This document shows positions 10,583 through 22,807 of a stretch of 64,000 bases of DNA, in pieces; the stretch's first letter is position 1, and the number at the start of each line of letters is the position of its first letter. Under the pieces are notes generated by a model. The model was not told the DNA's origin. It did not search any database and worked only from the letters and a program-made list of their open reading frames with translations. A program made the position numbers and the translations under genes. The DNA is taken from assembly GCA_002914805.1 (NCBI GenBank), contig JXTB01000135.1:802433-866432 (forward strand), read 5' to 3'. Source of the stretch: Parasponia andersonii. Its lineage: Eukaryota > Streptophyta > Magnoliopsida > Rosales > Cannabaceae.

Positions 10583-11408
10583 TGTGGGACCTGTTCCTAA
10601 ATCATATACCATGTGGATGATTAAGCGGCAGAACATGTCACAAATGGGGCCCACTGTCCGACAGGTGTCGAGAATGATTAGCTAAAGGCCACGCGGGTCA
10701 CACGTGATACCATATCAGCCATTGGGCTATCCGAGATTAGGATCGAGCCCATCACAGACCCTGGATAGATTCGGCCCAGTCCGACCCTTACCTCAACAGC
10801 TGGGGGGTCGGAAGCCCCAAGGGTCTTCCACCAGAATACAATAGAAAGCAACTCACAACTCCAGACTCAGACAGAGCATTTAATGCGATCTTGGGTAGGT
10901 GTGCGAAGGGGGCAAGCCGTCCTGACAGAACGACGATTTATCCAATCTCACCCCTGACAGACTCAAGCCATAGGAGACGGTGGAAACCAGGCTACAACGA
11001 TATAGAGGAGATCACGATAATCTCGGCCCGTGACCTCTGGAAAAAACTTTGAGGAAAAAGGTACTCAGTCCTGAGATTGAGAACCGGGTAGTTCACAATC
11101 TCAGGACTATATATATATGAGCCATGCGTTCCCTAGAGGAGGCATGTACGCATACAAAAAGAGATATTTAAAAGTTTACGAGCAAGAAACAAAGATATAC
11201 TCATATAGAACTAAATCCTTGCTATCTTGAATCAAAGAAAGACCACTGACTTAAGCATCGGATAGTCTTTACAGGTAGCTACCCCTGCCTCTCCGATCCT
11301 GCCTGAAGTTCAGAGCACTTTGGAATAGTAAGGACACGTGGACAGTTGGAGGACACAGCATCAGCGGTTCAAAGACACATAGACGGTTGGTGAGAAACCG
11401 ATCCAACA
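10583..11408 (+). repeat. 3' LTR of Tat-type element
   Basis: Partner of 3763-4588, 826 bp, TG...CA. Over the first 160 aligned bases I count about 19 differences, nearly all C/T or G/A; later stretches are closer. It is followed by the 5-bp target duplication 'atata' (11409-11413). Confidence 0.9.
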
Positions 11409-13584
11409 ATATATATATTTATATATATTGACCAGAAACTAAATTCTCAAATATATATAACTAATAGTTAAAAGTTTTTTTTAAAAGGAGATTCTAAAAC
11501 TAATAAAATTCTAATTACTTCCGATGAGTAAGTAAGCTATTTTTTCTTTTCTTTTTTCTTTTTTCATTGCCATCCCTTTGACATTTTTGAATTTTCATTT
11601 CCCTTTAATTTGCTTGAGGGCACATTAAAAAATTAAAAAAAAAATGAGGGAAGGGTACATCAAATATTTATTCAGATGGGAATACTGCGTGTAAAGATTT
11701 TTTTTATATTTTGATAATTGGGCATGAGAAATTTAACTCATTGTCAAAACACTTAATAACATGTCATAAACAACCATTTAAATAGTATTATGCATATCAC
11801 AATTGACTAGACATAATGAGAGGGAATACATTCATTAACACATTTTCAGACCCTTATTTAGACACCTTGGTGAGCTCATTGGGCTAAGGATGTTTGTTTT
11901 CTGGAGGGATATAGTCACATATGGGTGAACCCTTATTTAGACACCTTGGTTAGCTCATTGGGCTAAGAATGTTGGTTTTCTAGAGGGATATAGTCACGTG
12001 TGGGTGATCATCGGCAATAGAGCCGAGTGAATACCAAATTGGGTTCTTAGCTCCATCATACTCTTGCTTTTGCCTGATTATTGCCGCAACTGATGAGAGG
12101 AGCATTGGACTGATGGTTGGATAAGAGAACCACTCGTATATATAAGTAATGCCATTCTTGAGTTTTCAATTTTTTTGTTAATATGCTTTAAGTCTAGAAT
12201 AGGATTGTTATATATAATGATGAATGTTTAGTAGAGTTTTTAATTCAATAATTGGTCTCAAAGCGAACCAATTCTACTTAGAGCTATTTATTGATTATTA
12301 CTTTCAATTTTTGGACTTTTTTTCTACATATAAATACACTGTTTTTGTTCCGATTTTTTTGTGTAAAACAATCAACATTTTAATTTTTGATGGCTAATAT
12401 GTGATATGGATATAATATATGAGGTGTTTGCACTAATTTTAGTCGTATACAGTTTTTAAAAGCTCTCAAAATTTGAAAATGGCTACTTTTCTTTTCGAGT
12501 TTTCTGCACTCATTTTACACTTTATTTTGCAAAATAAATGTCATAAATCCAAAAAAAATGAAATTTGAAACAAAACCCTATCAAGATTGTCTGAAACGGA
12601 GCATCGAAGAGTATTTTTCTGATAGGTCGGGTCGTGCAGGTCCAGTTAACCCAAATTGCAAAAAACGGGTGATAGGGACGACAAAAAACGATGTCATTTT
12701 CACCTATCGTAAAACTGACATATCATTTTTGTCGTTTGTCAGAAATGACGTATTGTTTTAATATATTGTCGTTTGTCATTAAAATAAAACAACACATCGT
12801 TTTCCATCCTAAACAAAACTGCACGTCATTTTATTGGTACTATCGCTCGTCGTTTTGGGGGCTATCGTTCGTCATTTTCTAGAAAATGATACATTGTTTT
12901 TCTGACTCCAATTTTTTTTTTAAAAATAAACTATATATAGGGCGCGTGGGGGCTTGTGTAGTGTTCTTTTTCATAAGAATTTTACGAGTTTGATTCTTTT
13001 TTCATTTTCTACATATTTTAGTGACTGAACATATTCTTTCTGAGATATTTATGCCATTTTTTGTGATATTTCCTCACTTGTAATTCTATTATGGCATAAT
13101 ATTATATTGTGGATTAATAATGATAAATACTTATGAATTAACTTGTCGTAGTTTTGAGCATTTTGATTTTGTTGGATATTTTATTATTGTTATTATTTCT
13201 CCATGTTTTGATAACATATAGAATCAATAAGGTCTATAAAAATAATAAAATTATTTTGTCAATAATTTAATTATTTGGTAGAATGCTTAGACTAGTAAAT
13301 GGACTATATTTAGTATCATGAACTGCATAATTCATTCTATTCTATCGATAGGGAATGAATGTATTTGGTTGTGATATTAAATATTTTTGAGTTGCCTTAC
13401 TTGCGAATGAGTCATTGTTCAAGGGACTTTAGCACATAATGATCGTATAATTGTTCTGGATCTTTAAAATAGTTGAGAAAATAACACAAATCGTATGATC
13501 GTGTTCTTTAACATGCATAATGATGGTTGTTACTTTTCTTGTTTGCTTCAACTTTGAGCAATCCTAGACTTTCTGCCATTTTGA
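11409..13584. other. Intergenic with a 79-bp direct duplication
   Basis: No gene is seen. The stretch begins with AT-rich sequence, then a tandem pair of 79-bp units at 11850-12007. At 12680-12900 the words 'gtcgttt', 'gtcatttt' and 'aaaacgac' recur on both strands, which looks like the decayed edge of a repeat, possibly the leader or LTR of the Copia relic that follows. No paired LTR could be found. Confidence 0.5.
11850..12007 (+). repeat. Tandem duplication, 2 x 79 bp
   Basis: Units begin at 11850 and 11929 with 'acccttatttagacacctt' and share 'agctcattgggctaag' and 'gagggatatagtcac'. They differ at a handful of sites. Unit 2 contains 'tagctcattggg', a match to the consensus of an RNA polymerase III A box. 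No convincing B box was found, so a tRNA-derived SINE origin is only a guess. Confidence 0.8.
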
Positions 13585-15610
13585 TGCTAAATGGGATTAA
13601 TTACAAGCAATAGCTTGCATCTCCCATAATGAATTTGGCTATTATGAAAAAGGACCTAGCCTTGACAATTGAAGAGCCTTCAAAACCTGATGATTAATCT
13701 TCTAATAGTTCTAAGAAGTTTTACAATGAATAGAAATACTCGAATCGTTGTAGTTTGATGATCATAAGATACCACATGAAAGAATTGATTCGTGATAGTA
13801 TTCTTAAGACTAAAACTGCTAAAGAGCTTCTTGTAGAAGTTGCCAACAAATATGTGAAATTTGCGAAGTCTGAGAAAGAACACTACTTGAATTTACTCCA
13901 CACCACTTACTATGATGGAGTTAATGATATTAGAAATCATGTTGTAACTCTTAAATCCTTCTTCTAGAAGTTGAAGGAAATGGACATGAATCTTGGTGAT
14001 GATTTTTTGGTATAGCACACAATGAGATATCTCTATTTTCAATTTGACTCAATTAGGTCAAACTACAATGCTAAGAGAAAAAATGGAGTATAAGTGGGAT
14101 GATAGCTATCCTTATCAAAGGGAAAGATGACATAAAAGCCAGAAAAAGCACATTCTGTCTCTTTGATGACTACCAAAGATGGGCCTAATCAAAAAAAGGA
14201 AGAATTTTTTCAAGAAAGGTACTTGTAAACTATAATTTAAGAAAGTTGGCACTGTTGTAAATGCCATTACATCTTCTGATGGAAATAAGGTAGAATGGTT
14301 TAAGGGAACTTGCAACTACTGTCACAAGTTTGGGTATAAAAAAGTAGATTGTCGTAAGCTTAAGGCTTCCTTAGTAAAGAAAGGTACTTGTTTGGTTATG
14401 GTTTGTTTATAATCCTATATAGTTGATATACCCTCAAATACTTGGTGGTTAGACATTGGTGCTATAATTTATGTTACTAATTCATTTTAGGTAGTGACAT
14501 GCAGAAAAAATCCATCTAATTTGGAGTAGTATCTATACATGGGAAACGGTACCAAAGTCAAAGTCAATTTTTTGGGGACAGTCAAACTACAACTCACTAT
14601 TGGATATTTTTTTGGAATTGCATAAAGTTACTTACATACCTTTAATTTGGAGGAATTTGATTTCTGTATCTATTTTGGATAGATCCTATTTTAGTTTTCT
14701 TTTTAGACATGGAAAAGTTAATTTATACTGTGACTCTCTTTTGTTGGGAAATGAAACTTTATATGTAACTTGTACAAACTTGATCCAGATGATTTTCCCA
14801 CTTCTTCTTCTTCTCTTAATACTGTTGTTGGTTTCAAACAGTTGAGATCTAATGAAAAATCTTCTATGTTGTAGCATAATCGATTGGGTCAAATTTCTAG
14901 ATACAGAATGGAAAGAATGGTGAAGGATGGTATACTTCAAGATCTTGACTTTACGGGTTTCTATACATGTGTTGATTGCATAAAAGGAAATTTTACTTCC
15001 AAAATTAAAAAGAGTAAAACTAACAGATGTGTGGATGTATTAGAAAAGATCTATTTTAACATTTATAGGTCATTCACATTTCCAGTTATGGAAGATTACA
15101 AGTACTTTATCACTTTTATTGATGATTTTTCTCACTATAGTCATGTTGAATTGATTCGTGAGAAGTCTAATTCTTTGGAAGTCTTTAAAGCTAAAGTAGA
15201 GCTTCAAAAAGAGAAAAAGATTGAGGCAGTCAATTTTAATAAAGGTGGTGAGTATTATGATAGATATGGTGATACTGGTTGTAATCCTAAGCCTTTTGCA
15301 AGGTACTTGCAGGAACGTGGTATGAATGCTTCTTACACAACGCTGAGTACTTCCCAACAGAATGGGATTGTTGAGAGAAAAAACCGTACACTCATTGATA
15401 TGGTGCGATGTATATTGATCTATTCTTTATTTCTATAATTTTTATAAGGTGAGGCCTTAAAGACTGCAATTTATATCTTGTCCAAAGATACCATATGAGC
15501 TGTGGTCAAATAAAATACTAAGTTTGCGTCATTTTCATGTTTGGGGGTGTAAAGCAAAGGTGAGATCCTATAACCCAGAATTTAAGAAACTTGATTCCCA
15601 AACTTCCTCC
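13585..15610 (+). pseudogene. 3'-truncated Ty1/copia gag-pol relic
   Basis: Domains appear in Copia order across changing frames. Gag starts near 13585 ('MLNGINYKQ*') and continues with a UBN2-like stretch (13755-13967). A zinc knuckle near 14310 reads 'CNYCHKFGYKKVDC', with the usual His replaced by Tyr. The protease site near 14441 reads 'WWLDIGA', with the Thr of DTGA lost. A GAG-pre-integrase segment starts near 14878 ('HNRLGQI'). The integrase core (15090-15410) includes 'FITFIDDFSH' and 'QQNGIVERKNRTL'. It ends near 15605 in 'KKLDSQ'; reverse transcriptase and RNase H are absent. In-frame stops and the altered zinc-knuckle and protease residues show it is dead. Confidence 0.85.
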
Positions 15611-17180
15611 TCCTTTATGTTTTTTTTTTAGTCTTAATAAGTTCAGATTTAGATTTGGTTTATAGTATCGTCTTTTGTATGGATTTTAGTCCGGTCCAGA
15701 TCTTAAATATGCGATTTCTTCTCAAATCTAGATGTGTTTAGTGGTCAGTTTTTGTTTTCTTTTCTTTTCTATAGGCATGGATCTCAATTGGTACTGACCT
15801 TATATAGTCTATCCTACCAAAAGTATAGCCAAAAATAAGTGTTGAAGGCGATAAATTGCTAGTGTTCATTGTTATCTCTTTCTCTGGAAAAATTAGAGTA
15901 ATCTACAAATTTGTTTGTAGTTGTATTTATAATCAATTTTTCGTCCGTTTTCTTTGAAGAGTTTGAAATTGTAATCCTCATACTTACATTATTATTTGAA
16001 ATTTTTGCTTCGATTAATGATATTCTCTCGAGGCATCCATTTATATCTGAAAAAAAAGTTCTTACAAAATATAATAATGATATGCTAAACAAGTGTTCAT
16101 TATAAACAAACATTTCTTAGGGCATCTGCAACCCTTTAAACTAAAATGGTGTAACTTTTATATTAGTATAAGTTTAACTTCATCTTTAATCCATTACACT
16201 ATTTTTAACACCAAAAAGAATATTCATTGTATGTTACTTTTTATCTTCTTTATATATATATATTTTTTCTAATTCCCTGTTATTTATCCATTTCACCAAT
16301 TATGCCCATATATAAAATTTTTTTGCACGTATTGATGCAATAACATTTCTGGGGTTTGCTGCAATTCTGGTACAGTTCTTCAAAATTCACAGATTTTTCG
16401 TGTAGTATGTACAACGTGTTCATAATTTGGACATGAACAATTTTGTACATTTTCTCTCAAAAAAACTAATTGTCGTGGTGATTGTTCCTTTTCTTATGGG
16501 ATAATTTGTTCCCTTCAAATCATAGGCCAAATATACCAATTTTTAATTAAAAGTAGAATAATACTATGAATATACCAATATTATGCATCGTAATTGTGCC
16601 AAAAATAATGTGACATAAACTTAAATCATATTATGTTAAAGTACATGGAATTATACCATTCAAAGTAGTGATTATTTATGTCAATATGTGTTAAAAATCA
16701 TACAATATCATTTTGGTACATAATTTTGGTCCAATAATTGACGGCGTTAGCATTATTGGTAATGACAAGTTTACATTTACTTTTGCATTTTCTTGTATTG
16801 AAGAGGACGATGTTAATTCCCAGGTAAATGCGATTCCCAAATCATCGATGATACAACATAAGATGTTCCTTACATTTTTTTTTTTTTGGTAGTACTGAAA
16901 ATCGTGAGAATGCATTTGATTTTTTGATTTAGATTTTATAAATTTTTATTTGTCAAAGTATCAAAAATACCTAATTTAGAAGTCTTACAAAAGATTCAAT
17001 TCAAAAGACAAATAGTCGATTCTCAATGATCTCACCGCCCTTTTATCTTCTTTTCGATTATATTCCTTGTTTCATTTGATTTGTTCTCTCATTGGATGCT
17101 GCCATAATAGTATTATAAGCATTATTGCAAGCATGACCTTTATAGGGTGTAAACTAATCAGTTAGAAAGGCTTAAAGCTA

Positions 17181-17554
17181 CGTTTGGTACGAGGAAAAAA
17201 AATGAGAGGAAAGAGAAGGTGAGAGAAAAAAATGAAGAAAAAATGAAAAAATATATTATTCAGTAAAAAAGAAAAAATATGAGAAAAAATTGAGATAGAA
17301 AATTGATTGACGAGTTTTATAAAATGTTTTCTCTCCAAATTTGAGAAAAAAAACGGAAAAAAAAACAGTTAATAAATAAGTATAACTTACTAAATTACTC
17401 TTATACATCAATTTTAAAAATCATTATATTAAGAGCAAAATAATCATTTAAAATAAATTAGTCCAAACAACAATTATCTTTTTTTCTCACTTATATATTT
17501 TATTTCTCTCTTATTTTTTCATTCTTCCTTATTTTTTTTCCTCTTTACCAAGCG
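17181..17554. mobile_element. MITE-like element
   Basis: The left end 'cgtttggtacgagg' is followed by a purine-rich run. It pairs with the right end 'cctctttaccaagcg', which is its near reverse complement preceded by a pyrimidine-rich run. The interior is AT-rich without an ORF. A related copy lies at 25284-25640. I could not confirm a target duplication, so the superfamily is left open. Confidence 0.55.
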
Positions 17555-18803
17555 GTTCAAAGGTTAAACAATATGGAACATTAGGCTAAAAAGTGGGGAA
17601 TATGTCGATCGTCCTCACAAAAAGAGAATTAAGACACATTTCTTTCGGGATAGAATTTCATTGTTTATGGATAAAATCACGAAGAGAACTGTAGAAATTT
17701 AATAGTCCCGAATAGGGATATAACCAACTTAAGCTAGCTTCCTTTTTTTTTTTTTTTTTTCTTTTCTTCTCCGGGGGATGCAAGTTAAACAATTAAGCCT
17801 TCAATGCCTTCCTAATAATTTAAGTATTTAGTGAACTAGTTCACGTATTTAATCAATGGAGTGCCATACAAAATAAGGTCACAGCAAGGTGTTTCACCAA
17901 AATAGGAAGAGTACGGGCAACAGGCATGGTAAAAAGCAAAGAAAATTTCCCATTTCTTTTAACTATTGTTACTTTTTAAAAAAAAAAAAAAAAAAAGATA
18001 CACCCTGCCACTCTGGGACACTGTTCTTGCCAGTTAATCTCTACGACAGGGCCTTTTGCAGAAAATGGCTTCAAAATCTTTTTTCCTCGATCAATTAGAA
18101 TCGTACCGTACAAACTGTTTGCAATAAGGATAAACTTGGAATTAAATATTATTACATTTGGGCTGTTTTTTGTTTTGTTTTTTTTCAATTTGATTGTAAG
18201 CAAATTACTTATAATTTCACTTGAAAATTTGAAATAAAGTAACTTCTTTTCCCTTATTTATATGCAATGAAATGACAATTGGACCGGGGATTGCAAGTGT
18301 CCAATTGGACCGCCGAGAGCACGCAAATCGATTCAACACTTCCATGCAATATTACTCTTTAATAGAAAAATCATTTTATTTAATCGAAAGAACGAGTATA
18401 AAACAAAAATCAAATTATAGGTTCGAATTTTGATGATGACCACAGGTTCGAATTTTAAAAAAGAAAACACTAGCTAATGTTTAGTTAATGTGTGGTTGGA
18501 AGTAATAAATAAGGGAATAGAATAGAATGAAATGGATAGTTTTGGTTTTATTTTTTAATTATGGAAAAATTATTTTTTTAGAATAATAATTTATTTACTT
18601 GATAGATTAAATTAAATTAGTAGAAAAGTTATTCTATTTCACCTCTAATTTTATTATGTCATATTTATACATTTTTTATCAACAAAATTTGGAATACTAA
18701 TATTCACTATTTATTTTCATATTTTGTATAATATTAATTTCTCATAAAATAAAAAATATTTTTATTTAAAATGATTATAAAATTTTTAAAATACTATTAC
18801 AAA

Positions 18804-18870
18804 ATTTCAGGAAATAACGCTGATATGGACATCAAATTGTACATAACACATCAACGTTATTTTCTGAAAT
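18804..18870. repeat. Short inverted repeat (hairpin)
   Basis: Arms 18804-18824 and 18850-18870 (21 bases each) are reverse complements with about two mismatches around a 25-base spacer. The left arm begins 'atttcaggaaataacg'. It may be the end of a small repeat; no gene context explains it. Confidence 0.7.
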
Positions 18871-20418
18871 CGTACATAATAGTGATAAATGAATATAACA
18901 CAAATGTGTTATTTTAGTGTTATGCGATTTGAAAAACAAGTACAGATCTACAGTCACATAAAAATCAATTAGCCCTGCTTGTTCAATATATGTGCGACCT
19001 AAAACAACGACCAGAAGTGGCTATTAGCTGACTTGACTCGTCAAAATTGCGATCTCACTTGCACACTATCAATAAGTTCGAGAATCACACTCCAAATAAC
19101 GTGTGAGCTGCGGTGAATTAATTACTACTCAGAAATTGCAGAATAAAAGCAGGAAATTTTGAGTCAATCCCAATTATCAAGATTATTATCTAATCAAGAC
19201 AGAGTATTTTGTTAAGCCCAATTTCTCTCAAAAAATCTCAATAGGTGTTATAATAGTTGTACTTTCTCAACTACAAATAAAAGAGAGAACGAAATATTAA
19301 TAATACTCTTTCTCTCTATTTTTTTTTTCTTTTTATAGTGAATGTAGACCAAAATTACTATAGGCTGAATCATTTTAAATCCAGATGTTGTTTATCTAAA
19401 TTCTCGTCTTTTATTTAAACTCTTGATATTTACTGTTATTTTTTCAAAAATATATATCTTGTTCCTTATACCAATTTTTAGTAAGAACATATAGTATAAC
19501 TATGATTTCACCGTATAAATTAACAATGCCTTTTCACAATTTAAATCACATTTCATCACTCAGACATTTGTTTTTTCAAATGATTCATTAACAATTTAAC
19601 ATATCTTCAAAATTGGACTTTAAGATTTAGAAATTTCAAGAGAAAACTACACGAAATATATTATAAATGAGAAACCCATTCAATTTAAATATGAACAAGA
19701 GAAACCTGTATTCCATATTTATACCGGTCTAAATCTACCAAAAAAAAAAAATCGTATGTGTAAATCTATTAATGAGGAAAGAAAAAGATACAAAAAAAAA
19801 AAAAATCAATTGATTAATCTGACTTAAAAGAGTAATACTAATTATCTCCCTCTCTAGTAACATAGAAAGCATTGGTAAAACTTACGAAGAGGAGAAAGAA
19901 AAAATTTTCAAAGGAAGAGCGGCTAGAGTTTACAACATAATGTACTGAATAATCAACTTAAGAGTACTGCTATGGTAATGAACTAATGATAGTAAAAACA
20001 ATTTATCCTCTACTTACTTAGCCCGAAGTTTAAGAATCATATACATTCCCGGTTAATTTGTTAAAATATAATTGGAAAAGTACAGAGTAAAAAGGGGTAA
20101 TTAAAAATTTTATGTTTTCCGAATCCAAAACTTAGTAAATAAGTTTTCGGAGTCGTATTTTTTTTAATGTGCAATGTACCCAAATCATTTTTCGGCCTCC
20201 TCTCCAAATCCGATTAATCTTGACATAATTTGAATTGAAACACATGCCACAGTGTTTCCTTATAATAGCAAAACATGCCCAAAGTTCTAAATATCAATGA
20301 AAATTCATCTTTGGAGGAATATTTTTTTAGATCTTGTATAACCAAAATATTTCTATTCCCCACCCCACTCACAGCTCAGTCCCTCGAAACCCAAATATTC
20401 ATATTCATATAAACCAGA

Positions 20419-20427
<9 letters not shown>

Positions 20428-20453
<26 letters not shown>

Positions 20454-21008
20454 AAATATCCTTACCTGGTTACAACTCCACGTGGACCCCACTTTTCCTT
20501 TCGCACCTTTCTTTCCACCTCGGCGCGTCTTTTCACTCCCTTTTTAAATCGCGTGACTCATTCCCATTCCTCCTCCTCTCTCTCTCTCTCTCTTTCTCAC
20601 TCTGCTCCCTGAAAAAGCTGTTCTGCTCTCTCTCTCTCTCTCCTCCGCCTCTGAATCGTGTTTTCGGCAGTCGCTTTCTCCAACTCTAGCAAATATTTTT
20701 CACAAACCACCTCTCTCTCTCTCCTCTCTCTCCTCTCTTTCTCTCTATCTGGGTCTGTTTTTAAAAAGGCCTTTGTGGTTTCATTTTCAATATACAAAAC
20801 CCCTGTTTTCTCTTTCGCCACCAATTTGTTCTCCTCGCGCTCTCTCTCCCCTCTGCTTTTTCGGGTTTTGGTTTCGGTTAGGACCCGGGGACTGCTCACC
20901 GGACAAAACCCATATAGGTGTTTGGCTTAAAGCAGCATCAGAAATCTCCTTCTCTTTTATTTTGGGTTCTCTGGTTCTACTAGTAACTGCTGCTACTACT
21001 GTTTGGAG
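20428..21008 (+). promoter_or_regulatory. CT-rich promoter/5' leader of the At3g54000-like gene
   Basis: This region is dense in (CT)n runs (20428-20453, 20573-20595, 20625-20642, 20712-20748 and 20843-20851) and ends at the ATG at 21009. CT microsatellites are typical of plant core promoters and 5' leaders. Base composition shifts sharply from the AT-rich upstream DNA. The transcription start is not determined. The open frames here (such as 20334-20612 and 20658-20930) are low-complexity Ser/Leu text and are not called as genes. Confidence 0.6.
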
Positions 21009-22807
21009 ATGGCTGATGGTTTAGACGACGCTGAGTTTTGGCTCCCTCCCCAGTTTCTCACCGAGGACGATGTGCTCACGGGCGTCACTAATAGCCAGAC
21101 TAAGAAATATGATGGTTATGGGTTTGCTTTTGGGTCCGAAACCGACGCCTTGAACAGGCCTTTGTTCCCGAACGAGTTCCCTTGCGGTTTTGGGTCTCTT
21201 GGGGTTCCGTCGGATCTAAGCTCTCCGGTTGAGTCGGTGGTGGGTTCGAGTGAGACCGAGAGTGACGAAGAGGATTACCTCGCTGGCTTGACCCTCCAAA
21301 TGGCTCGCTCTACCTTAGAGGACGGTTTCAAGAACACTGTCCCTGAAAATGGAAAGGTATGAGACTATGAGTGTAGGAATGGTTCCTAATATTCTACTTT
21401 TTTTTAACTTTTTCTTCGATTTTCTTTTTCCGATTTGGGTTCTTGGATTTTCGTCTTCTTCAGCCATGGACTATGTCTGGTTCGCCTCAATCGACGCTTT
21501 GTGCAGTTGGGAGTGGTTGCGGACAGGGATCGAGCCGTGAGAGCCCAAAAGCTCATTCACGCGTCGCGTCGCCGCCGGAGACTTGGGATCTTCTCAACGC
21601 CGCCGCCGGAGAAGTCGCCAAGATGAGGATGAACGAAGAAGAGTACAGGTTTTACCATAGCAGGGGTCTCTTATGCCCTCCGAGAAAGCCTTCTCCGGTA
21701 GGCAACCCCGTAAACGCTGATATGGGTTTTTACATAAACCAGTCCATTTCTCAGAAGCAACTGCAATATTCTCAGGTGCTTACTCTTATGGAGTTCGCTT
21801 GTTCGTACTTTTTCTCTTTCATAGTCTGTTACCGAAGCTTTTTTCTTCTCCTGTTTCAGTTTCAGCAGCTGAGGCACCAACAAATGATGAAGCAGCAGAG
21901 CTCGGCGTTTTGGGGTTCGAATACTACTCAGTCGAAGCTGGCCGGACGGTACCAGATGCACCAGACCCAACCAATGGTCCATAACGGAGGAAGGAACGAC
22001 GAGTTCGTGGTTACCAAAAAGGGTCGACCTCTGGGCTTGTCTCCATCTGCATGGCCTCCACTCCGAGCTCAGAGCCAGCCAAATGGGTCTGGAATGAGAG
22101 CAGTCTTTCTTGGAAATCCTTCGGCTAAAAGGGAATGCGCCGGAACCGGTGTCTTCTTGCCTCGCCAAGTCGGGAACCAACCCGAAACTCGTAGAAAGCC
22201 AGGTACTACGACGCAGTTTCAGTTCTTTAACACCAGTACAGCTGTTTCAATTAATGGTTTCGAGTACTCCAAAACGTTTATTGTTTCGTCATTGAATCTA
22301 GTGGTTCACATCATTAAGTTTTCCGCGTTTAAGGAATTAATTACAGGAACCTGATTGCGACTCTTGAACTTTTTGTTTCTGGGTATTTTGTATTTTTGTG
22401 GTATAATTTAACATTTATCTTCCTATATTTTTTTTGAGATTTTAGTTTTTTTGAACGTTACTCGTTTTGTTTTTTTGTCAGCTTGTTCGACGGTTTTGCT
22501 TCCCGCTAGGGTTGTCCAGGCCCTGAACTTGAACTTGGAGGACGTGTGTGCCCAGACCCAGCTTCAGCGGCCTCGCTTTAATGGAAGATTTGCTCCTGAC
22601 TCTGGTAAAAACTCTCCTTCGGTTTCTATTTTAAACTGAATTTTATTATATTAATGGAGTTAAAGTTTATACTTGGTGGATGTTTGACATGCAGATGTGA
22701 CTCTAAGGCTTCGGAGTGACAATGTCGTTTCTCATCAAAAGCGCAACATGAGGTCTCAGCCACCAGTGAACCATGAGATTAGGCTACCCCAGGACTGGAC
22801 TTACTAG
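21009..22807 (+). CDS. Conserved plant protein of unknown function (At3g54000/TIP41-like type)
   Basis: Five coding exons give 412 aa: 21009-21356, 21464-21775, 21860-22202, 22482-22604 and 22695-22807. All introns are GT-AG and phases agree throughout. The ATG sits in 'gagatggctg'. The protein opens with 'EFWLPPQFLTEDD' (residues 8-20) and has an acidic Ser patch near 80-90 ('SSETESDEED'). Next come 'PETWDLLNAAAGEVAKM' near 153-169, a Gln/Met-rich stretch over the exon 2/3 junction and 'GRPLGLSPSAWPP'. The protein ends in 'RLPQDWTY'. No enzyme motif, signal peptide or membrane segment is visible. From memory this matches the Arabidopsis At3g54000 family, database-labelled 'TIP41-like'; I see no basis for a molecular function. 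A poly(A) signal (aataaa) lies at 23038-23043. PAS1 lies downstream in the same orientation. Confidence 0.85.

Larger units (their letters stand above)
3763..11408 (+). mobile_element. Non-autonomous Ty3/gypsy (Tat-type) LTR retrotransposon
   Basis: The element is bounded by two 826-bp LTRs (3763-4588 and 10583-11408) and flanked by the 5-bp duplication 'atata' at 3758-3762 and 11409-11413. That marks a single intact insertion. Inside, in order, are a primer-binding-like tract, gag remnants, two minisatellites, a spacer, a long antisense open region (7334-10241, minus), a hairpin and a polypurine tract. No protease, integrase or reverse transcriptase can be read, so the element depended on a partner's pol. 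Tat/Ogre-lineage gypsy elements are known to carry an extra ORF, often antisense, near the 3' LTR, and the gag text is of that lineage. GC content is clearly higher than in the flanks. Confidence 0.88.
15611..20330. other. Intergenic, repeats only
   Basis: No gene is seen. At about 16120 the text 'gggcatctgcaaccctttaaac' resembles the terminus of Harbinger/Tourist-type MITEs, but no matching right end was found. The MITE-like element and hairpin listed separately lie here, along with several poly-A/poly-T runs. Sequence at 18480-18720 resembles an AT-rich MITE from one end only. Confidence 0.55.

Noticed and set aside
16118-16160. Harbinger/Tourist-like terminus 'gggcatctgcaacc'
   Set aside because: No matching opposite end within the next 1 kb, so no element could be delimited.
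20334-20930. Several Ser/Leu/Phe-rich open frames upstream of the At3g54000-like gene
   Set aside because: They are translations of CT microsatellites in the promoter and leader.
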